In this document: positions 7,651-15,918 of the stretch, in pieces
Position numbering within the stretch: position 1 is the first letter of the stretch
Layout of the letters: every line of letters begins with the position of its first letter
Assembly: GCA_964510535.1 (NCBI GenBank)
Contig: CAZECG010000026.1
Span: forward strand, 1 to 24,141
DNA length: 24,141 nucleotides
Source of the DNA: JAJPXC01 sp964510535
GTDB taxonomy: Bacteria > Bacteroidota > Bacteroidia > Bacteroidales > Muribaculaceae
Direction of reading: 5' to 3'
Made by a program: the position numbers and the translations under genes
Notes under the pieces: generated by a model
What the model was told of the DNA's origin: nothing
The model's input: the letters and a program-made list of their open reading frames with translations, nothing else
Databases searched by the model: none

Positions 7651-8346
7651 ATGAGTAGAGCTAAACTCTTGGTGGTGGACGATGAGCCAACACTATGCGA
7701 CACATTGAAATTCAATCTCGAGTTGGAGGGATTCGACGTCGACACCGCTTATAGTGCCGAAGACGCCTTGACCTTGCCATTGGCCGACTATGCTCTGATA
7801 TTGCTTGACGTGATGATGGGCGAAATCAGCGGTTTCAAACTGGCTAAAATAATAAAGGAATCTTCCAAACTCGCTCATATCCCTATAATATTTTGCACCG
7901 CCAAAGACTCGGAGGATGATATGGTGTCCGGACTGCAACTCGGTGGAGATGACTACATTACCAAGCCCTACTCCATACGCAATGTTGTGGCGCGGGTCAA
8001 CGCCGTGCTGCGCCGCTCAGCCACTGTCCGTTCCACCATCGGTGATAATAACCTGCTATGCTTCGGAGGCCTGGCTGTCAATCCGCAACTGAAAAAATGC
8101 AGTGTCGACGGCAATGATGTCAGGCTGCCGCGCAAAGAGTTTGAGATATTGAGTCTTCTGCTTGCCAACCCGGGGAAGATATTCTCCCGCACGGAGATTC
8201 TGCGCAGTATATGGCCTGAAGATGTCGTTGTGCTCGAGCGCGTGGTTGATGTCAACGTCACGAGGCTCCGCTCCAAGATTGGGCCATATGGTAAACTGAT
8301 TGTGTCGCGTTCAGGTTATGGCTATGTTTTCGACCCAAAAGATTAA
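7651..8346 (+). CDS. OmpR/PhoB-family response regulator
   Basis: A 231-residue cytoplasmic regulator. The receiver domain (about 4-120) has the acidic pair D10-D11, the phosphoacceptor D53 in LILLDVMM, T83 and the conserved K105 in ITKPY. A winged-helix DNA-binding domain follows (about 130-230), with RKEFEILSLLL and the end segment VSRSGYGYVFDP. The start at 7651 was chosen because the longer frame begins upstream of the -7 element and adds residues with no family match. It overlaps the kinase gene by 29 bases, so the two are an operon. The gene pair converges on a phosphate transporter, which fits a PhoB-like role but does not establish it. Confidence 0.92.
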   Translation: MSRAKLLVVDDEPTLCDTLKFNLELEGFDVDTAYSAEDALTLPLADYALILLDVMMGEISGFKLAKIIKESSKLAHIPIIFCTAKDSEDDMVSGLQLGGDDYITKPYSIRNVVARVNAVLRRSATVRSTIGDNNLLCFGGLAVNPQLKKCSVDGNDVRLPRKEFEILSLLLANPGKIFSRTEILRSIWPEDVVVLERVVDVNVTRLRSKIGPYGKLIVSRSGYGYVFDPKD

Positions 8347-9766
8347 GATTTCCTATCACACGCGCCTTTTTCTGCTTCTCTTGGCTGTGTCGTGGATTCT
8401 TGTCGCCTGTTTCGTGGTATTTCAGTACAGACGTGAACGGCAATATAAAATCGAGAAACTTGATAGCCAGCTTCAACTCTATAATACCCATCTGATTGAC
8501 GCTCTGTCTAATGACTCTATTGATTTTGAGGCCGTTGTTCATAAACGTCCCATTGCCGCCCTGCGCATTTCGGTGATTAACTCCGACGGCACATTGGCCT
8601 TTGACAATACATTGGATTCTTTGCCCCACGACAGTCACCTCAACCGCCCCGAGATTCGTGAGGCAATGGCTACCGGAAGCGGATACACCCTTAGACGGCA
8701 TTCATCAAGCACTAACAACACCTATTTCTATTCCGCTACCGCAGGCGATGGGCTAATTGTGCGTTCTGCCGTTCCCTACTCCATGTCCCTACAAGAGATT
8801 CTCGATGCCGACCGTTCATTCCTGTGGTTCATGTTGTTGGTGACGTTGGGAATAAGCCTCTTGGGCTATTTTGCTACCCGCCGCATCGGACGCACCATAA
8901 CCCGACTCAACTGTTTCGCAGAAAAAGCCGAGAAAGGGGAGTCGGTCTATGACACCGAGCCGTTTCCCTCCGACGAGCTCGGAAGCATCTCAACCCATAT
9001 AATCCGTCTGTACGCTCGTTTGCAACAGACCATGGAAGAGCGCGACCGCGAGCACCGCAAAGCGATTGCGGGCCAACAAGAGAAGACCCGTATCAAGAAG
9101 CAGCTTACCAACAATATAAACCATGAGCTCAAAACTCCTGTCGCGGCAATCAAAATTTGCCTTGAGACTGTCTTGACCCATCGTGACCTCCCATCCGCAA
9201 AGCATTGGGAGTTTTTGGAAAATAGTTATGGCCACACCCTGCGGCTGGTCAATTTGCTTAACGACGTGGCCGCAATCACGAGGATGGACGATGGAGCAGC
9301 CAATATCGAAAAGTCGCCATTGTCGTTGCGGGAAATTGTCGAAGAAGTCGCGCATGGCTTCATTCCCTCTCTACAACGTGTCGGCATCAGGTTTGAGTGT
9401 TCATTGCCCCATGATATGCCCATAGTCGGCAACCGAGCTTTCTTGTCGTCGATTTTCCGCAATCTCATCGACAATGCCATAGCCTACAGCGGTGGTTCAC
9501 TCATCACCCTTAAACTTGAGACGGAAACCGACACCATGTATAGATTCGCTTTTTCCGACAATGGGTGCGGAATCCCTGAGGAACATCTCGAACGCATATT
9601 CGAGCGTTTCTATCGAATCGACAAAGGCCGCTCGAGATTGCTTGGAGGCACCGGATTAGGTCTGTCCATCGTGAGAAATTCAGTCAAGCTCCACGGCGGT
9701 ACAATCAGTGCAACCAATGGAGTGGCCGGTGGAATACGGTTCACGTTTACTCTCCGTAAAAAATAG
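8318..9766 (+). CDS. Membrane sensor histidine kinase (HAMP, HisKA, HATPase_c)
   Basis: A 482-residue inner-membrane kinase, PhoR-like in layout. Counting from the ATG at 8318, TM1 lies about 16-36, a periplasmic sensor region about 37-165, and TM2 about 168-190. A HAMP linker (about 190-245) and HisKA follow, with phosphoacceptor H269 in NHELKTP. HATPase_c has the N box NLIDNA (382-387), G1 DNGCGIP (414-420), the F box ERFYRI, and G2 GGTGLGLSIV (443-452). ATG at 8324 is an equally good start; the frame could also open at 8300. It shares a transcript with the overlapping response regulator. The stimulus is unknown; the convergent phosphate transporter makes phosphate limitation a reasonable guess. 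Confidence 0.92.
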   Translation: MAMFSTQKIKISYHTRLFLLLLAVSWILVACFVVFQYRRERQYKIEKLDSQLQLYNTHLIDALSNDSIDFEAVVHKRPIAALRISVINSDGTLAFDNTLDSLPHDSHLNRPEIREAMATGSGYTLRRHSSSTNNTYFYSATAGDGLIVRSAVPYSMSLQEILDADRSFLWFMLLVTLGISLLGYFATRRIGRTITRLNCFAEKAEKGESVYDTEPFPSDELGSISTHIIRLYARLQQTMEERDREHRKAIAGQQEKTRIKKQLTNNINHELKTPVAAIKICLETVLTHRDLPSAKHWEFLENSYGHTLRLVNLLNDVAAITRMDDGAANIEKSPLSLREIVEEVAHGFIPSLQRVGIRFECSLPHDMPIVGNRAFLSSIFRNLIDNAIAYSGGSLITLKLETETDTMYRFAFSDNGCGIPEEHLERIFERFYRIDKGRSRLLGGTGLGLSIVRNSVKLHGGTISATNGVAGGIRFTFTLRKK

Positions 9767-9828
9767 TTGGCTCTATTTCGCTCTCACTGCCCCATGAATC
9801 AGCGGCAAGTGCAGCGGTGTAATAATGC

Positions 9829-9861
9829 CCGTCGCCGTGCGTTTGCTTCGCGCGGCGACGG
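9829..9861. terminator. Strong hairpin between convergent genes
   Basis: CCGTCGCCGTGCG (9829-9841) pairs with CGCGCGGCGACGG (9849-9861) over 13 base pairs with one G-T pair and a 7-base loop. It lies in the 156-base gap between the kinase stop (9766) and the phosphate transporter stop (9923). No T-run follows on either strand, so it may be a two-way barrier or RNA 3'-end stabiliser rather than a classical intrinsic terminator. Confidence 0.45.
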
Positions 9862-9922
9862 ACGGTAGTGTGGCTATTGCGGTACGTTCCGCGGTAGGCC
9901 GTTGATTTCGCTGTTAATGCTC

Positions 9923-12220
9923 CTAACTGTTTGCTGTTGACGGCGATGGTGTCACGTTGAAGTGGCGCACATTGACCGGCCCGTTGTTGAACTTGACTGA
10001 TGCACGGAGCAGTTTGCGTAGTGACGATACCATTTCTTGTGATTCCTGAAGAAGGTTCAGGTAGACGTATGTAACGGTCAGCACGTCGGTGGAACATTCG
10101 CTAATGTGAGAGTAGATGGAGTGGGTCTGTTCGGAGATTTTGTCTTTGACCTCATCGCATCGGTTGCGGAGCAGAGCGACTGAGCGAACGTCGTCGCTAC
10201 CGATAAGTTCGGTCGCTTTTGTAATCAGTTCTGAGATTTCCTCGCGGAGGGGTGAGAGGAGGTCGCAGAGTTGTTTAGGCAGCGGGTGGAAATTGTTTTC
10301 GACGTGCTCTTTGCAGGTTTCGGTGATGCGACGGAGGCTGTAGTTCATCGAGATGCAGTTGTTGTTGATGGTGTGGAACCAGGTGCTGTTTTCGATAGCG
10401 GTGTCGATGGGCACTCGTCGCAGTCCGACGGTTTCTTTTCGCCGAGTGTTTTTGAGAATTGCTTTTTCTTTGTAAAGCGCTCTGTCGGCTTTGCTGAGAG
10501 AGCGGACATCGTCGTCGATGAAGCCTTTGGTGATGGCTAAGAAGTTTTCGCCGGCGAATTTGAGGAATTTCTTTTGATGCTCGATGACATAGATTTTGAG
10601 GAGCCCCCAAGTTTGTTCGCGGTCTTCGGTGGTAAGTATAGTCTGGAATAGCGAGTCGCCGCGTTCGTTTTCGTTTTGTTCTTTGAACTTGAGGTTGCTA
10701 CGGATGATAATCGCTAAGGCGGCAATGGCGATGATAATCATGGCGATAGTGCCACCCCAGTACATAATAGAAGCGATGAGCGCGGCACCGATGAAAGCGA
10801 CGCCTGCAGTGATGAACCAGCCACCGATTACCGAGATGACCCCGGTGATGCGGAACACGGCGCTTTCGCGACCCCAAGCGCGGTCGGCGAGCGAAGTACC
10901 CATTGCGACCATAAATGTGACGAAAGTGGTTGAAAGGGGGAGTTTCATAGAAGTGCCGACGGCAATCAGCATACCGGCGAGCATGAGGTTGACGGAGCCG
11001 CGGATGAGGTCGAACGATGCGCCCTCTTCGGCTGTGATTTTAGAGGTATCGAATCGGTCGTTAATCCAGGTTCTCACTTTGGCGGGAGTGTGACGGCTGA
11101 CCCAAGAAACGATAGAGATTGTGGTGCGCACGAGACGACGGCCGATGCGAGACGAGCCAAACATTTCGTCGCCGCCGTTTTGGCTTCCAAGCCCGATTTC
11201 GGTTTTAGTGACGTTGCGAGCTTTCTTGGAAGTGGCGAGAGAAACGACCATAACGATACCTGCACCGATAAGGAAGTAGAGGGGCGTGTTTGCTGGCCCG
11301 TTAAGGGAGTCCATAAAGAAACTGTTGGGGTCGCCTGCGCCGTTGGCCATATAGTCTTGGTAGGATGCCAGTCCGCTCAGAGGCACGCCAATGAAGTTGA
11401 CGAGGTCGTTTCCGGCAAAAGCCATAGCGAGGGCGAAAGTGCCGATTAGGACAACGATTTTAAGAACGTTAATGCGTAGGATGTGTAAGAGTTGCATCAA
11501 CAAAGATGAGCCGACGAAGCAAGAAGAGAGAATAAGAGCGGTGTTTTGATGAATCCACTCTTTTGCTTGGGGAGTCATCCAAACGAGGTCTTTAGCACCT
11601 TTGAGGAGAAGAAAGTAAATTATCGCTGTGGTGGCGAGACCCCCGTAAATGCCGATTTTCCATTTCAGCCCTTTTTTGAAGTCGAAAGAGAAGATTGTGC
11701 GTGCGATGAATTGCACTAACAAGCCGAAGAAGAAAGCGATGGCTACCGACAGGAATATACCGAGAATGACAGAGAAGACTTTCTCAGTGTTAATCATATC
11801 GATGAAAGACATGGTAGAGTCTTCACCTGCCATTTTAATCATAGAGACGATGAACGCCGCGCCGAGGAGTTCAAAAACGAGAGAGACGGTTGTCGAAGTG
11901 GGCATGCCGAGAGAGTTGAACACGTCGAGCAAGATTATGTCGGCAACCATTACGGTCATGAATATGCAGATGATGTCATAGAATGTGAAGTGCTCGGGGT
12001 GGAAGATTCCGTGACGAGCGATGTCCATCATACCGTTGCTTGATGCGGCACCGATGAAAACGCCTACCGATGCAACCATAATGATTGTTTTGAATGAAGC
12101 CGCTTTAGAGCCGATAGCCGAAGTCAAGAAATTGACGGCATCGTTGCTGACCCCGACAAATAGGTCGAATACGGCCAAAACAAAGAGGAAAATGATTATT
12201 CCCAAAAATAAAATATCCAT
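9923..12220 (-). CDS. PiT-family inorganic phosphate transporter with C-terminal PhoU-like domain
   Basis: A 765-residue inner-membrane phosphate permease. The two PiT repeats are visible: the first holds GVSNDAVNFL (23-32) and GMPTSTTVSLV (105-115), and the second holds the matching AGNDLVNFIGVPL and KLPLSTTFVTFMVAMG. There are about ten to twelve hydrophobic segments up to roughly residue 505. The last 230 or so residues are a soluble helical region, rich in charged residues, consistent with the PhoU-like domain seen in many Bacteroidetes PiT proteins. It is transcribed alone leftward, towards a convergent two-component system. Nothing in the sequence suggests truncation. Confidence 0.9.
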   Translation of the reverse strand: MDILFLGIIIFLFVLAVFDLFVGVSNDAVNFLTSAIGSKAASFKTIIMVASVGVFIGAASSNGMMDIARHGIFHPEHFTFYDIICIFMTVMVADIILLDVFNSLGMPTSTTVSLVFELLGAAFIVSMIKMAGEDSTMSFIDMINTEKVFSVILGIFLSVAIAFFFGLLVQFIARTIFSFDFKKGLKWKIGIYGGLATTAIIYFLLLKGAKDLVWMTPQAKEWIHQNTALILSSCFVGSSLLMQLLHILRINVLKIVVLIGTFALAMAFAGNDLVNFIGVPLSGLASYQDYMANGAGDPNSFFMDSLNGPANTPLYFLIGAGIVMVVSLATSKKARNVTKTEIGLGSQNGGDEMFGSSRIGRRLVRTTISIVSWVSRHTPAKVRTWINDRFDTSKITAEEGASFDLIRGSVNLMLAGMLIAVGTSMKLPLSTTFVTFMVAMGTSLADRAWGRESAVFRITGVISVIGGWFITAGVAFIGAALIASIMYWGGTIAMIIIAIAALAIIIRSNLKFKEQNENERGDSLFQTILTTEDREQTWGLLKIYVIEHQKKFLKFAGENFLAITKGFIDDDVRSLSKADRALYKEKAILKNTRRKETVGLRRVPIDTAIENSTWFHTINNNCISMNYSLRRITETCKEHVENNFHPLPKQLCDLLSPLREEISELITKATELIGSDDVRSVALLRNRCDEVKDKISEQTHSIYSHISECSTDVLTVTYVYLNLLQESQEMVSSLRKLLRASVKFNNGPVNVRHFNVTPSPSTANS

Positions 12221-12259
12221 ACTTTAAAACATAAAATTTTTCAAGGAACAAAAGTCCTA

Positions 12260-12267
12260 CAAAAATA
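12260..12267 (-). promoter_or_regulatory. -7 element TATTTTTG of the phosphate transporter gene
   Basis: The plus strand reads CAAAAATA. TATTTTTG fits TAnnTTTG on the minus strand, 39 bases upstream of the ATG at 12220. No clear -33 box or Pho-box-like direct repeat was recognised. Confidence 0.45.
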
Positions 12268-12360
12268 TTTCCAAATCATTTCATAACCGTTAATCTATTG
12301 TTGCAGTGCCTTTGACCCCATTGTCGGATAATCAGCTACCGTTCCGCTATAACAATTAAT

Positions 12361-12391
12361 TTTGTGCGTTTAGATTATTTCCGTAATTTCG
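12361..12391 (+). promoter_or_regulatory. Promoter of the cobalamin-uptake operon
   Basis: TTTG at 12361-12364 and TAATTTCG at 12384-12391 (one mismatch to TAnnTTTG) are 19 bases apart, the consensus spacing. Transcription would start near 12398, just before the first pairing strand of the riboswitch. Confidence 0.6.
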
Positions 12392-12407
12392 CGGGTGAAA
12401 TGGTTGC

Positions 12408-12600
12408 TTTGTTTCGCAGAGGCGAGATGTTAATGAAGCATTAAAAGGGAACGGGGTGAGAATCCCCGACAGTACCCGCTGCTGTAATTCATAGCTTTGT
12501 ATAAAGCTGTGTCATTCGCAAAATAAGTCACTGGCCTGCATAATGGCTGGGAAGGCGCGAATGACGGTGATAAGTCAGAAGACCTGCCGTTTCAAACAAA
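12408..12600 (+). ncRNA. Cobalamin riboswitch aptamer
   Basis: The conserved core is plain: an AAAAGGGAA-type segment at 12443-12452, a GGGGTGAGAATCCCC hairpin, and GCTGCTG at 12479-12485. These are followed by GTCACTGG, CTGGGAAGG at 12547-12555, and the B12 box TAAGTCAGAAGACCTGCC at 12571-12588. The closing helix is TTTGTTT (12408-12414) with AAACAAA (12594-12600). In this family, cobalamin binding turns expression of the downstream uptake genes off. It stands between its own promoter and the BtuB-like receptor gene and probably governs all five genes to 22351. Confidence 0.95.
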
Positions 12601-12608
12601 AGTGAACG

Positions 12609-12750
12609 CCCACGGGATTATGGGTAGGTCTTCTTGACAGCTTCATGCGAGAGCTGTGCGATGTCATTAAGGTACGCGCAGGTCATACTGATTGGTAAGA
12701 AATATACCCACATCCCGTTGAGATGCCATTATAGGCATTCCGCGGGATTC
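12609..12750 (+). promoter_or_regulatory. Riboswitch expression platform (candidate)
   Basis: The 169 bases between aptamer and start codon are structured. A hairpin 19 bases before the ATG pairs ATCCCG (12712-12717) with CGGGAT (12743-12748), with an inner ATGCC/GGCAT stem (12723-12727, 12734-12738). A second copy of the pairing strand, ACGGGAT at 12612-12618, just after the aptamer, can pair with the same ATCCCGT (12712-12718) instead. A separate small hairpin pairs ACAGCT with AGCTGT near 12637-12656. No T-run follows the last hairpin, so control is more likely translational, or through RNA stability, than by intrinsic termination. This is inferred from complementarity only. Confidence 0.45.
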
Positions 12751-12769
12751 TTATTTATGAACCTGAAAA

Positions 12770-14770
12770 ATGACTTATCGTATATTTCTGACAATCATTA
12801 TCGCAAGCTTCTTTCCGGGTATGATTGAGGCTGATGAAAGAATAGACACCGCAACCCATCGATTGAAAGAGGTGGTGGTTACCGCCCGCAATCCCTCCCG
12901 CGACATTATACCGGTGCAAACACTTTCGGGTGAAGAGCTGCGGCAGCTCAACAGCAACAGTGTTGCCGACGCTTTGCGCTATTTCTCCGGCGTGCAAGTC
13001 AAGGACTATGGAGGAGTAGGAGGTATCAAAACGGTCAACATCCGCTCCATGGGAACAAACCACACCGGTGTTGTCTACGACGGAGTCGAACTTGGTAACG
13101 CCCAAAACGGTCAAATCGACCTCGGTCAGTTCTCACTCGACAATATTGAGTCACTCTCTCTTTATAATGGGCAAAAAAGCGAAATTCTGCAGCCTGCGAA
13201 GGACTTCGGATCTGCCGGGACTATTTATATGCGAACACGCACACCTGTCTTTAAAGAGGGAGAGACTTATCATGCAAAGACCACCGTAAGGACAGGTTCT
13301 TTTGACTTGCTGAACCCCTCGGCGTTGGTAGAGTTGAAACTGAGTCAAAGGGTAATGGCGTCTTTAAGTGCCGAGTGGGTAAACTCAAGTGGAAAATATA
13401 AATTTCGTTACCGCCGTGTGAATCCTGCCGGAGAGTTGGCCTACGACACAACCGCCGTGCGTCAGAATGGCGATATTAACGCCACGAGAATGGAATTGAA
13501 CGCCTACGGCACTCTTAACTCCGGCTCTTGGACGTTTAAAGCTTACAATTATAACTCCGAGAGAGGTATTCCCGGTGCGATTGTCAACAATGTATGGCGG
13601 CGGGGCGAGCGCGTATGGGACACAAACTCATTTGTACAAGGTCGTTATACCGGCTATTTCGGACGGTTCACCACTCTGAACAATTTCAAATACGCGTTTT
13701 ATCGCACTCACTATGTCAACAACGACGATAAGCAAGTCAAGATTGACAACCTCTATCGCCAGAAAGAGATTTATCTGTCATCGGCCAACGAGTATGAAAT
13801 CTTTGATTGCTGGAGCCTGTCGGCGAGCTATGACTTTATGTGGAACACTCTTGACGCCGATATGTACGGATTTGTGAAGCCTGACCGTTTTTCCCACTAT
13901 CTATCAGCTGCCACCGCATTAAATCTCGAGCGGCTCAAAGTTCAGGCAAGTGCGTTAGGAACTTTTATTCACGACAGGATAAAGGGGCAGAAGTCGCCCG
14001 CTGACAAGCGCGTGTTTTCCCCGGCTGTCTTTCTTAATTGCTACCCCTTGCGCAACAAAGATTTTTCAGTGAGAGCATTTTACAAAAAATCGTTCAGGAT
14101 GCCGACATTCAACGACCTGTACTATGCTGATATGGGCAATTCGCAGTTGTCGCCCGAACGGGTTACGCAGTATAATGTCGGTTTGGTTTATGACCACTCG
14201 TCCCCGTCATCATTTATCACTGCGGGCCGCTTGAGTGTCGACGCCTATTACAACAAAGTGAAAGATAAAATTGTGGCTTATCCCAAGGGGCAACAGTTTC
14301 GCTGGACTATGCTTAATCTCGGGCGCGTGGAGATTCGCGGTGTCGACGTTACCGGCTTGGTAACAGCCAATCCCTATAAAGATTTATATCTAACTTTCCG
14401 TGCGCAGTACACTTTTCAGCGCGCAATTGATGTGACCAACCCCGCCGATAACTACTATCGGGACCAGATTCCATATATTCCCCGTCACTCCGGTGCGGCT
14501 GTCGCTAATGCTCAGTGGCGCGGATGGGGGCTGAACTATTCGTGGATTTATGTTGGCGAACGATATAACCAACAGGAAAACATCAGATACAACTACACTC
14601 AGCCATGGTACACATCTGATTTGTCGTTGAGCAAAGACTTTCAGTTGGGCAAGGTGTCTATGCGTGGTCTTGTTGAGGTAAATAACCTTTTTAGTCAAGA
14701 CTATGATGTGATACTCAACTACCCTATGCCTAAACGTAACTACAGGTTTACTTTAACCGTGGAGATATGA
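12770..14770 (+). CDS. btuB: TonB-dependent cobalamin receptor, BtuB-like
   Basis: A 666-residue outer-membrane receptor. A signal peptide (about 1-21) is followed by a TonB-box-like EVVVTARN at 34-41. The plug domain (about 45-150) holds typical features such as ADALRYFSGVQV and GGVGGIKTVNIRSMG. A 22-strand-type barrel runs to the C-terminus, with the TonB-receptor signature near the end (LVEVNNLFSQDYDVILNYPMPKRN region). The size is close to E. coli BtuB (about 600). The cobalamin riboswitch directly upstream and the BtuG-like lipoprotein directly downstream support cobamide as substrate. The protein ends in Val-Glu-Ile rather than the usual terminal aromatic residue. An ATG at 12757 in another frame is not used. 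The next gene overlaps by 4 bases. Confidence 0.92.
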   Translation: MTYRIFLTIIIASFFPGMIEADERIDTATHRLKEVVVTARNPSRDIIPVQTLSGEELRQLNSNSVADALRYFSGVQVKDYGGVGGIKTVNIRSMGTNHTGVVYDGVELGNAQNGQIDLGQFSLDNIESLSLYNGQKSEILQPAKDFGSAGTIYMRTRTPVFKEGETYHAKTTVRTGSFDLLNPSALVELKLSQRVMASLSAEWVNSSGKYKFRYRRVNPAGELAYDTTAVRQNGDINATRMELNAYGTLNSGSWTFKAYNYNSERGIPGAIVNNVWRRGERVWDTNSFVQGRYTGYFGRFTTLNNFKYAFYRTHYVNNDDKQVKIDNLYRQKEIYLSSANEYEIFDCWSLSASYDFMWNTLDADMYGFVKPDRFSHYLSAATALNLERLKVQASALGTFIHDRIKGQKSPADKRVFSPAVFLNCYPLRNKDFSVRAFYKKSFRMPTFNDLYYADMGNSQLSPERVTQYNVGLVYDHSSPSSFITAGRLSVDAYYNKVKDKIVAYPKGQQFRWTMLNLGRVEIRGVDVTGLVTANPYKDLYLTFRAQYTFQRAIDVTNPADNYYRDQIPYIPRHSGAAVANAQWRGWGLNYSWIYVGERYNQQENIRYNYTQPWYTSDLSLSKDFQLGKVSMRGLVEVNNLFSQDYDVILNYPMPKRNYRFTLTVEI

Positions 14771-15918
14771 TAATTCGACAATCTTTCTTATATTTTCTGC
14801 CGCTCCTGATGGTCGCCACAAGTTGTCGTGATGACGAACTTGTGGTGCCGACGGAGTATGATATAATTGGCGATGAGAATCGTGACAGTGCGATTCGAGG
14901 CTTTTATCTCGTCAACGAAGGAAATATGGGCTCAAATAAATGCACTCTCGATTTCTATGACTACATGACCGGGTTATATTCCAGAAATTTCTATGCCGAA
15001 AAGAATCCCAATGTCATAAAAGAACTCGGCGATGTCGGCAATGACATTGGTATTTATGGTTCCAAACTCTATGTAGTGGTCAATTGCTCTCATAAAGTCG
15101 AGATTCTCGACGCTTTATCAGGCGTGAGATTGGGTCAGGTCGACATCCCTAATTGCCGATACGTCCGTTTCCATCGAGGCAATGCCTACGTTAGCTCCTA
15201 TGTCGGTCCCGTACTCATTGACCCAAATGCCCCCAAAGGAGCGGTTTATGAGGTCGACACGGCGTCATTCGCAATCAAGCGAAAAGTGTCTGTCGGATAC
15301 CAGCCCGAAGAGATGGAGATTGTCGATGACTATATGTACGTCGCCAATTCAGGCGGCTACCGTGCGCCAAACTACGATAACACGGTCTCCGTCATACAGA
15401 TGATTGATTTCAAACAGGTGCAGCAGATTCCCGTGGGGATTAATCTGCATCGGTTGAAAAAAGACAGATATAACAAATTGTGGGTGACATCGCGCGGTGA
15501 CTATCAGAACAGACCGTCACGGCTTTATGTCATGCAGAAAAAGCCGGGGTACAATCAGATGATTGTTACCGATACCATCCCAGTCGCTTGTTCCAATATG
15601 GCATTCTTTGGTGACTACATGTACTATTACGCTACCGAGTGGAACAATTACACCGCTTCAAATGCCATTAGCTACGGCGTGATTGACATCCGCTCTATGA
15701 AGATAATTTCCGATAACTTCATTACTGACGGAACCGAGAAAGAGATTACCATTCCCTATGGTATTGCGGTGCATCCCGAAACCGGCGACATTTTCGTGAC
15801 TGATGCGAAAAACTATGTCTCATCAGGCACTCTCTATTGTTTCACTTCCGATGGGCGTAAAAAATGGAGCGTCCGCACAGGCGATATCCCGGCCCACATA
15901 ACATTCTTGTTAAAATGA
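14767..15918 (+). CDS. btuG: BtuG-like surface lipoprotein (beta-propeller, DUF5074/YncE type)
   Basis: A 383-residue lipoprotein. The signal ends in VATSC with C20, and the residues after it (R-D-D-E) are acidic, as in the Bacteroidetes surface-export signal, so it should be displayed on the cell surface. The mature part is a repeat-rich beta-propeller. Its first blade carries the NEGN motif with G and N spacing (50-57) characteristic of DUF5074 proteins, and later blades have repeated YVANSGG- and IDVR-like turns. BtuG of Bacteroides caps BtuB and binds cobalamin very tightly. The gene order riboswitch - btuB - btuG with 4-base overlaps supports the same role here. The assignment rests on context and fold features, not on an alignment. 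Confidence 0.85.
   Translation: MIIRQSFLYFLPLLMVATSCRDDELVVPTEYDIIGDENRDSAIRGFYLVNEGNMGSNKCTLDFYDYMTGLYSRNFYAEKNPNVIKELGDVGNDIGIYGSKLYVVVNCSHKVEILDALSGVRLGQVDIPNCRYVRFHRGNAYVSSYVGPVLIDPNAPKGAVYEVDTASFAIKRKVSVGYQPEEMEIVDDYMYVANSGGYRAPNYDNTVSVIQMIDFKQVQQIPVGINLHRLKKDRYNKLWVTSRGDYQNRPSRLYVMQKKPGYNQMIVTDTIPVACSNMAFFGDYMYYYATEWNNYTASNAISYGVIDIRSMKIISDNFITDGTEKEITIPYGIAVHPETGDIFVTDAKNYVSSGTLYCFTSDGRKKWSVRTGDIPAHITFLLK

Noticed and set aside
12634..12828. Small frame overlapping the riboswitch platform and the btuB start
   Set aside because: It covers the structured leader and runs out of frame into btuB; the btuB start at 12770 is supported by a proper signal peptide.
15864..15914. Upstream extension of the third B12-operon gene by 17 codons
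   Set aside because: It would lie wholly inside btuG and disrupt the signal peptide and lipobox that start at 15915.
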